Source of the DNA: Corynebacterium yudongzhengii
Lineage (GTDB): Bacteria > Actinomycetota > Actinomycetes > Mycobacteriales > Mycobacteriaceae
Length of the DNA stretch: 64,000 bases
NCBI RefSeq assembly: GCF_003065405.1
Contig: NZ_CP026947.1
Location: 930,001-994,000 of the forward strand
Direction of reading: 5' to 3'
Part shown: in pieces, positions 55,863 to 64,000 of the stretch
Layout: each line of letters opens with the position of its first letter
How positions within the stretch are numbered: position 1 is the stretch's first letter
Notes under the pieces: generated by a model
The model's database searches: none
What the model saw: the letters and a program-made list of their open reading frames with translations, nothing else
What the model was told of the DNA's origin: nothing
Position numbers and translations under genes: made by a program

Positions 55863-56821
55863 TGATCGGTTCCTACCAGGCATGCGCCGAGCTGCTGGAG
55901 GAGGCCGACTACATCAGCATCGTCACCCACCTGCGCCCGGACGCCGACGCCATCGGTTCCACGGTCGCTCTGGGCCGCGCGCTCGAGCTAATCGGCAAGA
56001 AGGTCACGATGCACGTGGGCCAAAACCACCCGGTGCCGCGCACCTTTTTGACCATCCCCGGCGCAGATAGGGTACGCGAGGCCCACGAGCTGCCCACCGA
56101 CCAGGACCTCATCGTCACCGTCGACTGCGGTTCGCTCGATCGCACCGGCGCCATCTCGGGCTATCTGCACTCGCGTCTCGACGACCTTCTGGTCATCGAC
56201 CACCACGCCTCCAACACCGGCTTTGGCTCCACCAACCTCATCGACCACACCGAGTCGACCACGGTGATCCTGCGCGATCTCATCGAACTGCTCGGGGTCA
56301 GGCTGGATAAACCGATGGCGCATGCCCTCTATGCCGGGCTGATGACGGATACCGGCAGCTTCCGCTGGGGCAGTCCGCGCATGCACGAGTTGGCCGCCGA
56401 ACTGATGGAACACGGCCTGGATACCCGCCAGATCGCCGTGGATCTTCTCGATGCCACCTCGACGGCCGACGTCCAGATGATCGGCCGGGTGCTGTCCGGC
56501 CTGCAGGTCCGCGAGACCGGCAACCACCGCGCGGCGATCCTCATCGCCGACGTAGAGACCATCAGCGGGCACTCGCATGCCGCAGTCGAGGCGCTCATCG
56601 ACTTCGTGCGCGCCCTCGAGGGCACCGACATCGGTGCGGTATTCAAGGAGCAGGTGCCGGGCCGCTGGGCGGTCTCGCTGCGCTCCTCCAGCCTCGACGT
56701 CTCCCAGATCGCGGTCCGTCAGGGCGGGGGAGGCCACGTCCCGGCCGCGGGGTATACCACGTTCGGCACCCGCGAGAAGATCGTCTCGGAGTTTCTGGAC
56801 GTGTTGGGGGAAACTCCGTGA
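55862..56821 (+). CDS. DHH/DHHA1 phosphoesterase (NrnA/CnpB-like)
   Basis: A 319-aa bifunctional-type oligoribonuclease/pAp phosphatase; mycobacterial homologues also cleave cyclic di-AMP products. DHH motifs are visible: THLRPDADAIGS (I), VTVDCGS (II), VIDHHASNTGFG (III) and TDTGSFRWG (IV); the DHHA1 domain ends with GGGHVPAAG. GTG 55862 overlaps the rbfA stop. It lies between rbfA and the MATE gene, the normal order in actinobacteria. Confidence 0.88.
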   Translation: MIGSYQACAELLEEADYISIVTHLRPDADAIGSTVALGRALELIGKKVTMHVGQNHPVPRTFLTIPGADRVREAHELPTDQDLIVTVDCGSLDRTGAISGYLHSRLDDLLVIDHHASNTGFGSTNLIDHTESTTVILRDLIELLGVRLDKPMAHALYAGLMTDTGSFRWGSPRMHELAAELMEHGLDTRQIAVDLLDATSTADVQMIGRVLSGLQVRETGNHRAAILIADVETISGHSHAAVEALIDFVRALEGTDIGAVFKEQVPGRWAVSLRSSSLDVSQIAVRQGGGGHVPAAGYTTFGTREKIVSEFLDVLGETP

Positions 56822-58161
56822 CACAGAGAGAGGATACGACGCCGGAGGAGGCTGCCCAGCAGGTCACCGCGCGGAAGATCTTCTCGCTTGCCCTTCCGGC
56901 GCTCGGCGTGCTCGCGGCCATGCCGCTGTATTTGCTGCTGGATACCGCCGTGGTCGGCCGCCTCGGCGCCCTCGAGCTCGCCGCCTTAGCCGCCGGCGCG
57001 GCAGTGCAGTCCGCGCTCACCACGCAGCTGACCTTTTTGTCCTATGGCACCACCGCGCGCAGCTCCCGGCTCTATGGCGCCGGCCACCGCCAACGCGCCG
57101 TCGCGGAGGGAGTCCAGGCCACTTGGCTGGCCCTAGGCGTCGGGCTGGTGCTGGCCACGCTCGTGTGGGTCTTCGGCGAGCAGATCGCACTGTTTCTCGC
57201 CGGGGATCCGACCGTCGCCGCCGAGACCACCCACTGGCTGCGTATCTCCGCCTTCGCGATCCCCTTGACACTGATCATCATGGCCGGCAACGGCTGGATG
57301 CGAGGCATCCAGGACACCCGCCGGCCGCTGTATTTCGTGCTCGCCGGGGTCATCCCGGGAGCGATTGCCATCGTCGTTCTCGTCCAACGCTACGGGCTGG
57401 TGGGCTCCGCGATGGCGAACGTGCTCGGCATGGGGATCAGCTCCGTGCTCTTTCTCATCTGCCTGGCCCGCGAGCACACCGGTGACTACCGGCCGCGGCC
57501 CAAGGTGATCGGCAAGCAGCTGGTGTTGGGCCGCGATCTCATCCTGCGCTCGTTGTCCTTCCAGGTCGCGTTCTTATCAGCGGCTGCCGTCGCCGCCCGC
57601 TTCGGCACCGGCGCCCTCGGCGCGCACCAGGTCATGCTGCAGCTGTGGAACTTCCTCACCCTCGTGCTCGACTCTCTGGCGATCGCCGCGCAGTCGCTCA
57701 CCGGCGCCGCGCTCGGCAAGGGCTCGCGCGAGATCGCCCGGAGCATCGGGCGTCGCGTGACCGTCTACTCGGTGATCTTCGCCGCCGGCCTCGCCATAAT
57801 CTTCGCCCTCGGCGCCGGGATCATCCCGCGGATCTTCACCACCGACGAGCTCGTGCTGGAGGCCATGCGCGTGCCGTGGTGGATCTTCATCGTCATGATC
57901 CTGCTCGGCGGGGTGGTCTTCGCCCTTGACGGCGCGCTGCTCGGCGCCGGCGACGCCGCCTTCTTGCGCACCATCTCCATCGGCGCCGTCCTGTTAGGCT
58001 TTTTGCCCGGCATCTGGATCTCCTATGTGGTCGACGGCGGGCTCGCCGGCATCTGGCTGGGCCTTTTATTCTTCATCGCCATCCGCTTGGTCGGCGTAGC
58101 CTGGAGGTTCGAGTCGATGCGCTGGGCCATCGTCGGCGAAAAAGGAGTGAACGAGAAGTGA
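56818..58161 (+). CDS. dinF: MATE-family efflux protein (DinF-like)
   Basis: A 447-aa multidrug/DinF-type exporter with about twelve hydrophobic helices in two six-helix halves (for example IFSLALPALGVLAAMPLYLLLDTAVVGRLG and, in the second half, ILRSLSFQVAFLSAAAVAARFGTGALGAHQV). The DTAVVGRLG and GAHQVMLQLWNF motifs are typical of DinF. GTG start overlaps the previous stop by 4 nt, and the pptH-like gene overlaps its end by 4 nt. Confidence 0.88.
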   Translation: MTQREDTTPEEAAQQVTARKIFSLALPALGVLAAMPLYLLLDTAVVGRLGALELAALAAGAAVQSALTTQLTFLSYGTTARSSRLYGAGHRQRAVAEGVQATWLALGVGLVLATLVWVFGEQIALFLAGDPTVAAETTHWLRISAFAIPLTLIIMAGNGWMRGIQDTRRPLYFVLAGVIPGAIAIVVLVQRYGLVGSAMANVLGMGISSVLFLICLAREHTGDYRPRPKVIGKQLVLGRDLILRSLSFQVAFLSAAAVAARFGTGALGAHQVMLQLWNFLTLVLDSLAIAAQSLTGAALGKGSREIARSIGRRVTVYSVIFAAGLAIIFALGAGIIPRIFTTDELVLEAMRVPWWIFIVMILLGGVVFALDGALLGAGDAAFLRTISIGAVLLGFLPGIWISYVVDGGLAGIWLGLLFFIAIRLVGVAWRFESMRWAIVGEKGVNEK

Positions 58162-58964
58162 GCACGCTGTGGGCGGTAGCTGACTTACACGCCGCCGTCG
58201 CCAAGAACCGCCAGCAGCTGGGACGTATCACCCCGCAGCACCCGAAGGACTGGCTCATCGTCGCCGGCGACGTCGCCGAACGCACCGAGCTCGTCCTGCG
58301 CGTGCTCGGTGACCTCAAGCGCCGCTTCGCCCGCGTGATCTGGGTGCCGGGCAACCACGAGCTGTTCTCCCGCTCCGCCGATCGCTATACCGGCCGCGCT
58401 AAGTACACCGAACTGGTGGAAGGCTGTCGGGCGCTCGGCGTCGACACCCCGGAGGATCCTTACCCGGTTTTCGACGGCGTGACCATCTGCCCGCTGTTTA
58501 CCCTCTATGACTACTCCTTTCGCGGCCCGGGCATGACCGTCGAGCAGGCCATCGAGCAAGCCCATGAGCGTTCGCTGGTCATGACCGACGAGTTCGCGAT
58601 CGCCCCGTTCGTCGATATCCGCGCCTGGTGCTGGGACCGGCTTGCCTACACGGTCAAGCGCATGTCGCGCATCACCGGCCCGACGATCCTCATCAACCAC
58701 TGGCCGCTGGTGCAAGAACCCGTCCATAAGATGGCTTTCGCCGAGATCGCCCTGTGGTGCGGCACTAGGCATACCCGCACCTGGCCGGAGCGTTACCAGG
58801 CCCAACAGGTCATCTTCGGCCACCTGCACATGCCCGGCGAGACCGTCGTCAAGAACATCCCACACCGCGAGGTCTCCCTCGGCTACCCGCGCGAATGGGA
58901 GCGGAGGAAAACCCCCGAGCCCTGGCCCTACCCGGTGATGCGGCGGGAGGACGAGGATGCTTGA
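58158..58964 (+). CDS. pptH: Metallophosphoesterase, probable phosphopantetheinyl hydrolase PptH
   Basis: A 268-aa calcineurin-like enzyme with ADLH, AGDVAER, PGNHELF, INHWPL and FGHLHMPG metal motifs. Its overlap with the phosphopantetheinyl transferase gene (8 nt) matches M. tuberculosis Rv2795c-Rv2794c, where PptH removes phosphopantetheine from carrier proteins and so opposes PptT. Function here is by orthology and context. A close paralogue lies at 54592. Confidence 0.82.
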   Translation: MSTLWAVADLHAAVAKNRQQLGRITPQHPKDWLIVAGDVAERTELVLRVLGDLKRRFARVIWVPGNHELFSRSADRYTGRAKYTELVEGCRALGVDTPEDPYPVFDGVTICPLFTLYDYSFRGPGMTVEQAIEQAHERSLVMTDEFAIAPFVDIRAWCWDRLAYTVKRMSRITGPTILINHWPLVQEPVHKMAFAEIALWCGTRHTRTWPERYQAQQVIFGHLHMPGETVVKNIPHREVSLGYPREWERRKTPEPWPYPVMRREDEDA

Positions 58965-59619
58965 CGACGTCTTACCTACCCAGGTCCGCTCCTGCTACCT
59001 CATCACCAGCGCCGGGAGCGCGGATCTCACCAACTTCGAGCACCTTCACCCGCTGGAGCGCACGATCGTGCACCGCGCCGTCGACGCCCGCCGCGCCGAG
59101 TTCGGCGACGCCCGCTGGTGCGCGCACCAGGCTTTGGGCCTGCTCGGCGTCGAGAAGGGGCCTATTCTGCGCGGCGAGCGGGGCATGCCGCTGTGGCCGA
59201 CGGGCGTGACCGGCTCCCTCACGCACACGGAAGGCTTCCGGGCCGCGGCGGTGGCGCACACCAACGAGATCGCCTCGCTCGGCATGGACGCCGAACCCGC
59301 CCAGGGCCTGCCCGATCACGTGCTCGATTCCATTGCCCGGCCCAGCGAGCGCCCGCAGCTGAGCGAGCTCGCCGACCGCGGCATCGCGTGCGCCGATCGG
59401 CTGCTGTTTTGCGCCAAGGAGGCCGTCTACAAGGCCTGGTACCCGCTGACGTACCGGTGGTTGGACTTCGACGGCGCCGAGATCGCCCTGCGTGACGACG
59501 GCACCTTCATCGCCTACCTCCTCGTGCGCCCCACCCCCGTACCCCTCATCGAGGGGCGCTGGCGGATCAGCCGCGGGTATGTCGTGACGGCGGCGGTCGT
59601 CGAGAAGCTACAGCGTTGA
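58957..59619 (+). CDS. pptT: 4'-phosphopantetheinyl transferase (PptT-type)
   Basis: Transfers phosphopantetheine from CoA to acyl and peptidyl carrier proteins such as FAS-I and the mycolate condensase Pks13. The 220-aa Sfp/EntD-type protein shows GVTGSLTHTEGFRAAAVA, the Mg-binding LGMDAEP and the catalytic CAKEAVYKAWYPLTYRWLDF helix. It is coupled to pptH upstream and converges on truB with a 12-nt overlap. Confidence 0.9.
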   Translation: MLDDVLPTQVRSCYLITSAGSADLTNFEHLHPLERTIVHRAVDARRAEFGDARWCAHQALGLLGVEKGPILRGERGMPLWPTGVTGSLTHTEGFRAAAVAHTNEIASLGMDAEPAQGLPDHVLDSIARPSERPQLSELADRGIACADRLLFCAKEAVYKAWYPLTYRWLDFDGAEIALRDDGTFIAYLLVRPTPVPLIEGRWRISRGYVVTAAVVEKLQR

Positions 59620-60501
59620 GGGCCTAGCGACGAACACCGTTGACAGCCTGCGGCCCTTCTCCCGGATGAGCGCGATCGCCCGGCCATCCGGTGCCACCGC
59701 CGCATGGGTGCCGGTGAGCCCGCGTGGCTCGAGCCACTGGCCCATGGAGAGTTTCTTCGCCTCCTCGTCGGTGATGGGGCAGGTGGGGTAGCTGCGTATC
59801 AGCGCCGCGTCGAGGCTGAGGCTCAGCGCGGGGGAGTCCTGGAGCTCGTCGAGGCTGCTCGCGTCGGCCAGTGTGAACGGGCCGACCTCCGTGCGCCGCA
59901 GCGCCGTGAGATGCCCACCCACGCCCAGGGCCTCGCCGAGATCGCGCGCGAGCGAGCGGATGTAGGTTCCCGACGAGCACGCGACCGAGACGTCGACATC
60001 GATGCCCTCCGGTGTGCGCCGGAGCGCGTGGATATCGAAGCGGGTGATCTCGACCTCACGGGCGGGGATCTCGACGTTTTCGCCGGCGCGCACGCGCTCA
60101 TAGGCGCGCTTGCCGTCGATCTTGATCGCCGAGACCGCCGCCGGTTTCTGCATGATGGTGCCGGTGAGCCCACTGACCTCGCGGGCGATCGCCGCGTCGG
60201 TGATTCCCGTGGTATCACCCGTGGAGAGGACGTCGCCCTCGGCGTCGTCGGTGGTGGTCGCCGCGCCGAGGCAGATGGTGGCGGCATAAGCCTTCGTGGA
60301 GGCCACGAGGTGGGTTAAGAACTTCGTGCCCCGGTTAATACCCGCCACTAACACCCCGGTCGCCATCGGGTCGAGCGTTCCGGCGTGGCCGACTTTGCGG
60401 GTGCCCATGATGCGGCGCAGGCGGCCGACGACGTCGTGAGAGGTCATTCCGGCCGGCTTATCGACGACAATAAGCCCCGAGTCCGTGAGCGAATCGGTCA
60501 T
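59608..60501 (-). CDS. truB: tRNA pseudouridine-55 synthase
   Basis: Makes pseudouridine 55 in the T-loop of tRNAs. The 297-aa protein has LIVVDKPAGMTSHDVVGRLRR, the catalytic aspartate in HAGTLDPMATGVLV, GKRAYERVRAGE and CSSGTYIRSLARDLGEALG. A C-terminal PUA-like domain is present (MGQWLEPRGLTGTHAAVAPDGRAIALI). ATG 60501 lies 6 nt after TACAAT. Confidence 0.95.
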   Translation of the reverse strand: MTDSLTDSGLIVVDKPAGMTSHDVVGRLRRIMGTRKVGHAGTLDPMATGVLVAGINRGTKFLTHLVASTKAYAATICLGAATTTDDAEGDVLSTGDTTGITDAAIAREVSGLTGTIMQKPAAVSAIKIDGKRAYERVRAGENVEIPAREVEITRFDIHALRRTPEGIDVDVSVACSSGTYIRSLARDLGEALGVGGHLTALRRTEVGPFTLADASSLDELQDSPALSLSLDAALIRSYPTCPITDEEAKKLSMGQWLEPRGLTGTHAAVAPDGRAIALIREKGRRLSTVFVARPSTL

Positions 60502-60507
60502 GATCGG

Positions 60508-60524
60508 ATTGTATGTCGTAGTCT
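60508..60524. promoter_or_regulatory. Divergent leaderless promoters of truB and ribF
   Basis: The 29-bp gap between the two start codons holds TACAAT (60513-60508, minus) with 6 nt to the truB ATG, and TAGTCT (60519-60524, plus) with 6 nt to the ribF GTG. Neither transcript has room for a ribosome-binding site. Confidence 0.65.
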
Positions 60525-60530
60525 GGGGCA

Positions 60531-61520
60531 GTGATTATTTGGCATGGTCTCGACGATGTCCACGCAGAGCTCGACGCCTCCGTGGTCTCCATCGGCGTAT
60601 TCGACGGGGTGCACCGCGGGCACCAGCGGCTGATCAACACGGCCGTCTCCCTCGCCCGCGAGAAGAAGCTGCCCAGCGTCTTGGTCACCTTCGACCCGCA
60701 CCCTAAGGAGATCTTCACGCCCGGCAACAACCCGCCGCTTTTAACCACCGCGGCGCAGCGTCAGCTGATGTGCGCGGAACTCGGCATCGACGCTGTGCTC
60801 GTCATCGACTTCAACCGCGAGCTCGCCGGTTTGAGCCCGGAAGACTATTTCCGGACGCTGCTCATCGACACCTTAGGCGCGCAGCACGTGGTGGTGGGGG
60901 AGAACTTCACCTTCGGCGACATGGGCCGCGGCACCTCCCAGACCATGGTGGAGCTCGGCGAGAAGTACGACGTGGGAGTCAGCGTCGTCGAACTGCTGCA
61001 TGACGAAGACGAGCGCATCTGCTCGACGAATATCCGCGAGCATCTCGACGCCGGCGAGGTCGGCCGCGCCGCCTGGGCGCTCGGGCGCGCCTACTCCCTG
61101 ACCGGCGAGGTCGTCCACGGCTCCGGCCGCGGCGGCGCGGAGCTGGGCTATCCTACCGCGAACCAGTACTTCCCGGATACCGTCGCCGTACCCGGCGACG
61201 GGGTCTACGCCGGCTGGTTCGTTATCGAGGGCGACGACTACATCGACGGCGACATGGAGCCCGGCCTGGCATACCCGGCGGCGATCTCCGTCGGCACGAA
61301 CCCGACTTTCGGCGACGATCGCCGCAGCGTCGAGTCCTTCATCATGGACCGCCACGCCGACCTCTACGGCCATATCGCCACGGTGTATTTCGTGGAGAAG
61401 ATCCGCGACATGGTGAAGTTCCACTCCGTCGAGGAACTGCTGGAGAACATGGCCCGCGACGTCCAGCGCACCCGCGAGATTCTTATCGACGCCCCGCGCC
61501 CTACGCCGCTGGGGCGCTAG
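60531..61520 (+). CDS. ribF: Bifunctional riboflavin kinase/FAD synthetase
   Basis: Converts riboflavin to FMN and FAD. The 329-aa protein has an N-terminal nucleotidyltransferase domain (SIGVFDGVHRGHQRLI, TFDPHPKEIF, VVVGENFTFGDMGRG, CSTNIREHLDAGEV) and a C-terminal flavokinase domain (GRGGAELGYPTANQYF, AAISVGTNPTFGDD, VESFIMD). GTG 60531 follows TAGTCT by 6 nt. Confidence 0.95.
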   Translation: MIIWHGLDDVHAELDASVVSIGVFDGVHRGHQRLINTAVSLAREKKLPSVLVTFDPHPKEIFTPGNNPPLLTTAAQRQLMCAELGIDAVLVIDFNRELAGLSPEDYFRTLLIDTLGAQHVVVGENFTFGDMGRGTSQTMVELGEKYDVGVSVVELLHDEDERICSTNIREHLDAGEVGRAAWALGRAYSLTGEVVHGSGRGGAELGYPTANQYFPDTVAVPGDGVYAGWFVIEGDDYIDGDMEPGLAYPAAISVGTNPTFGDDRRSVESFIMDRHADLYGHIATVYFVEKIRDMVKFHSVEELLENMARDVQRTREILIDAPRPTPLGR

Positions 61521-61575
61521 ACTTTGCGTCCGGGATCTTTTACACCCACTTTCACTTGTAGAGAAAAGGAGCAGC

Positions 61576-62538
61576 GTGACTAAGAAGATCATCCTCGATC
61601 TGGATACTGGTATCGACGACGCCCTCGCCCTCGCCTACGCCTTAGGCTCCGAGGAGCTCGAGCTCATCGGCGTGACCGGCACCTACGGCAACGTGCTGGT
61701 GGAGACCGGCGTGCGCAACTCGCTGGCGATCCTCGAGCTGTTCGGCCGCCCGGACATCCCGGTCTTCGCCGGCGTGCCGCACGCCTCCACCAAGGAGGGC
61801 TTCGAGGTGCTGGAGATCTCCGAGTTCATCCACGGTAAAAACGGCGTCGGCGAGGCCGAGCTGCCCGAGCCCACCGCGCAGGTCCAGGACACCTCCGCCG
61901 TCGACTTCCTCATCGAGTCGGTGCGCACCCACGGCGACGATCTGATCATCTGCCCGACCGGGCCGTCGACCACCATCGCCGCTGCCATCGAGAAGGACCC
62001 GAGCTTCGCCGAGAACGCCCACATCGTCATGATGGCCGGCGGGCTCACCGTCCCCGGTAACGTCTCCCCGGTGGCCGAGGCCAACGTCAACCAGGACCCC
62101 GAGGCCACGAACACCCTGTTCGCCAAGGCCCAGGACGTCACCATGATCGGCCTCGATGTCACCCTGCAGACGCTTCTGACCTACGAAGAGACGAAGAAGT
62201 GGCGCGAACTCGGCACCACCGGCGGAAACTTCCTCGCCGATGCCACCGACTACTACATCAAGGCCTACGACACCACCGCCCCGCACCTCGGCGGCTGCGG
62301 CCTGCACGACCCGCTGGCCGTCGGCGTCGCCGTCGACCCCTCGCTGGTCGAGCTCTTCGACACCAACCTCAAGGTCGACCTCGAAGGCGAGCTGCGCGGC
62401 CGCGTCATCGGTGACGAGACCCGCCTGAACGACAAGACCAAGACCGCCCACGTCGCCCTCGGCGTCGACACCGAGCGCTTCTTGGAGGAGTTCATGCGCC
62501 GTCTCACCAACCTCGCCGCCCAGACCCCGCAGGCCTAA
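61576..62538 (+). CDS. Nucleoside hydrolase (IunH-type)
   Basis: A 320-aa calcium-dependent N-ribosyl hydrolase for purine or pyrimidine ribonucleosides. The Asp cluster LDLDTGIDDALAL is at the N-terminus, with GVTGTYGNV, ICPTGPSTTIA, IVMMAGGL and GLHDPLAVGVAVDPS carrying the remaining Ca-binding positions. GTG 61576 has AAAAGGAG upstream. It lies between ribF and rpsO; nucleoside preference cannot be told. Confidence 0.9.
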   Translation: MTKKIILDLDTGIDDALALAYALGSEELELIGVTGTYGNVLVETGVRNSLAILELFGRPDIPVFAGVPHASTKEGFEVLEISEFIHGKNGVGEAELPEPTAQVQDTSAVDFLIESVRTHGDDLIICPTGPSTTIAAAIEKDPSFAENAHIVMMAGGLTVPGNVSPVAEANVNQDPEATNTLFAKAQDVTMIGLDVTLQTLLTYEETKKWRELGTTGGNFLADATDYYIKAYDTTAPHLGGCGLHDPLAVGVAVDPSLVELFDTNLKVDLEGELRGRVIGDETRLNDKTKTAHVALGVDTERFLEEFMRRLTNLAAQTPQA

Positions 62539-62563
62539 TTTGGGTACCCCCGGGAAGAGACGG

Positions 62564-62670
62564 TAGGCTAGCGCGAGGTTTGTGAAAGCGACTGCGGTCC
62601 ACAGCAGTTGCGCCCACCGGGTATCAACCCGGTGCACTTTCATGTGGACTGAAACAACCAAGGAGTACCC
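62564..62670 (+). promoter_or_regulatory. rpsO promoter and structured leader
   Basis: TAGGCT (62564-62569) gives a leader of about 95 nt. It folds into two clear hairpins: GCGACTGC / GCAGTTGC (62588-62611) and CACCGGG / CCCGGTG with a TATCAA loop (62615-62634). AAGGAG then precedes ATG 62671. S15 represses its own mRNA through leader structures in several phyla, so this is a candidate autoregulatory element. Confidence 0.5.
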
Positions 62671-62949
62671 ATGTCCGCTGGAGCACAGAGCACCGAGCGC
62701 AAGAAGGAAATTCTCAAAGAGTACGGCCTGCACGAGACCGACACCGGCTCGCCCGAGGCACAGGTCGCCCTTCTGACCGACCGTATCTCGAACCTCACCG
62801 AGCACCTGAAGTTCCACCAGCACGACCACCACTCCCGCCGTGGCCTGCTGCTGCTCGTCGGCCGCCGCCGTGGCCTGCTCAACTACCTGGCCGAGACCAA
62901 CATCGACCGCTACCGCGACCTGATTGGGCGCCTGGGCCTGCGTCGATAA
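62671..62949 (+). CDS. rpsO: 30S ribosomal protein S15
   Basis: Primary 16S rRNA binding protein of the platform. The 92-aa product (three residues longer at the start than the common 89) has [50 protein letters not shown] and [14 protein letters not shown]. It lies upstream of pnp, as in most bacteria. Confidence 0.97.
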   Translation: MSAGAQSTERKKEILKEYGLHETDTGSPEAQVALLTDRISNLTEHLKFHQHDHHSRRGLLLLVGRRRGLLNYLAETNIDRYRDLIGRLGLRR

Positions 62950-62967
62950 GCACCGGGCTTTTTTCAT

Positions 62968-63005
62968 CCCCGCTCGCCGCATCGCCGATGAGCGGGGCTT
63001 TCTGC
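62968..63005 (+). terminator. Terminator between rpsO and pnp
   Basis: CCCCGCTC (62968-62975) pairs with GAGCGGGG (62990-62997), followed by CTTTCT. The U tract is weak, so some read-through into pnp is likely. A TACCGT box at 63026-63031 may be a pnp promoter. Confidence 0.7.
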
Positions 63006-63125
63006 GTATTGGGGCAGGTCAGTGATACCGTTAGCCGCGGAGTCTAAAGCAAACGACCAACCGAACCGGGGCGGCACCGACGATCGCCCCCGAAAGCCCA
63101 GTTACGAGGAGTGACGAGCACACCT

Positions 63126-64000
63126 ATGAGCAGCAATCCCGCTGTGGAATTCTTCGAGGACGAGGAATTCGGCATCACCGAGGCCGTAGCCACCATCGAC
63201 AACGGTGACTTCGGCACCCGCACCATCCGCTTCGAAACCGGCCAGCTCGCCCGCCAGGCCGGCGGATCCGTGACCACCTACCTGGATGACGAGAACATGC
63301 TTCTCGCCACCACCACCGCCTCGAACAACCCCCGCGAAGGCATCGACTTCTTCCCGCTGACCGTGGACGTCGAAGAGCGCATGTACGCTGCCGGCCGCAT
63401 CCCGGGTTCGTTCTTCCGGCGTGAGGGACGCCCGTCGACAAACGCGATCCTCGCCGCCCGCCTCATCGACCGCCCGCTGCGCCCCACCTTCGCCAAGGGT
63501 CTGCGCAACGAGGTCCAGTGCGTGATCACCGTGATGAGCCAGGTGCCGGAGGACTACTACGACGTTGTGGCCATCAACGGCGCCTCCGCGGCCACCCAGC
63601 TGTCCGGCCTGCCGGTCTCCGGCCCGGTCGGCGGTGTGCGCGTCGCCCTGATAGCCGACAAGAAGCACAAGAAGGGCCAGTGGGTCGCCTTCCCGAACCA
63701 GCTGCAGCGCGAGCGTGCCGTCTTCGAGATGGTCGTCGCCGGGCGCATCGTGGAAAAGAAGAAGGGCCGCAAGAAATTCAGCGACGTCGCCGTCATGATG
63801 GTCGAGGCCGGCGCGGGTGCTGACACCGTCGCCCGCATCGCCGACGGCGCCCCCGCACCGACCGAGTCCGTCGTCGCCGAGGGCCTCGAGGCCGCCAAGC
63901 CTTTCATCCGCACGCTCTGCGAGGCGCAGATCGGCCTGGCCGAGCGCACCGCGCGTGACGAGCAGGAGTTCGTCCTCTTCCCGCCGTACACGGACGAGGT
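63126..64000 (+). CDS. pnp: Polyribonucleotide nucleotidyltransferase, N-terminal part
   Basis: Phosphorolytic 3'-5' exoribonuclease of the RNA degradosome; in actinobacteria the same family also makes RNA tails. The first 291 codons are present and the gene leaves the window. Visible: [34 protein letters not shown], the [27 protein letters not shown] block of the first RNase PH domain, and [33 protein letters not shown] 63126 follows GAGGAGTG by about 11 nt. Confidence 0.95.
   Translation, partial: MSSNPAVEFFEDEEFGITEAVATIDNGDFGTRTIRFETGQLARQAGGSVTTYLDDENMLLATTTASNNPREGIDFFPLTVDVEERMYAAGRIPGSFFRREGRPSTNAILAARLIDRPLRPTFAKGLRNEVQCVITVMSQVPEDYYDVVAINGASAATQLSGLPVSGPVGGVRVALIADKKHKKGQWVAFPNQLQRERAVFEMVVAGRIVEKKKGRKKFSDVAVMMVEAGAGADTVARIADGAPAPTESVVAEGLEAAKPFIRTLCEAQIGLAERTARDEQEFVLFPPYTDE

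Overview
The window is a contiguous chromosomal segment of a high-GC actinobacterium, almost certainly Corynebacterium or a very close relative. The evidence is mycothione reductase, an MMPL-type exporter, a PptT/PptH pair, an actinobacterial ThiO-type thiamine operon, and the order rplS-lepB-rnhB ... rpsB-tsf-pyrH-frr-cdsA-rlmN-dxr-rseP-ispG-map-mtr-mqo ... proS ... rimP-nusA-infB-rbfA ... truB-ribF-rpsO-pnp. No rRNA, tRNA or CRISPR array was seen.

Layout. 1-3.1 kb: leftward thiamine operon thiE-thiO-thiS-thiG-thiF (thiF cut by the window edge) under a TPP riboswitch. 3.2-12.5 kb: rplS, an ABC exporter, lepB, rnhB, small conserved genes, then the comM-dprA-xerC DNA-processing group; comM carries a frameshift at an A7 run. 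12.6-19.5 kb: translation and envelope core (rpsB, tsf, pyrH, frr, cdsA, rlmN). 20-31 kb: the MEP isoprenoid genes dxr and ispG flanking the site-2 protease rseP, a lipoprotein penicillin-binding protein, map, mtr, a hydrolase and mqo. 32-36.5 kb: selO, cobA, yaaA, proS. 47-64 kb: MMPL exporter and lipoprotein, then rimP-nusA-ylxR-infB, rbfA, a DHH phosphoesterase, a MATE exporter, pptH-pptT, truB, ribF, a nucleoside hydrolase, rpsO and the start of pnp.

The accessory part is 36.5-47 kb. It holds a decayed IS5-family element, an intact CPBP protease, and a 6.5-kb segment bounded by two identical 262-bp direct repeats. Each repeat carries the 3' end of a probable MmeI-like methyltransferase gene plus a strong operator-like palindrome. 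Inside are two identical, inverted IS256-family elements, each with its own 8-bp target duplication. One splits an AlbA/Schlafen-type regulator gene and the other splits a DUF2891 gene; both interrupted genes can be rebuilt from the sequence. Broken DUF2283 and RpiR genes and an orphan HigA lie beside them. I see no intact new defence system here; it reads as a decaying restriction/regulator island.

Two regulatory themes recur. First, many genes start 6-8 nt after a TANNNT -10 box, which predicts leaderless mRNAs; five divergent gene pairs have this on both sides. Second, intergenic regions at about 3.8, 19.6, 26.3 and 36.7 kb carry a family of long nested palindromes containing GGTCGAAA/TTTCGACC arms, with a compensatory base change between two copies.
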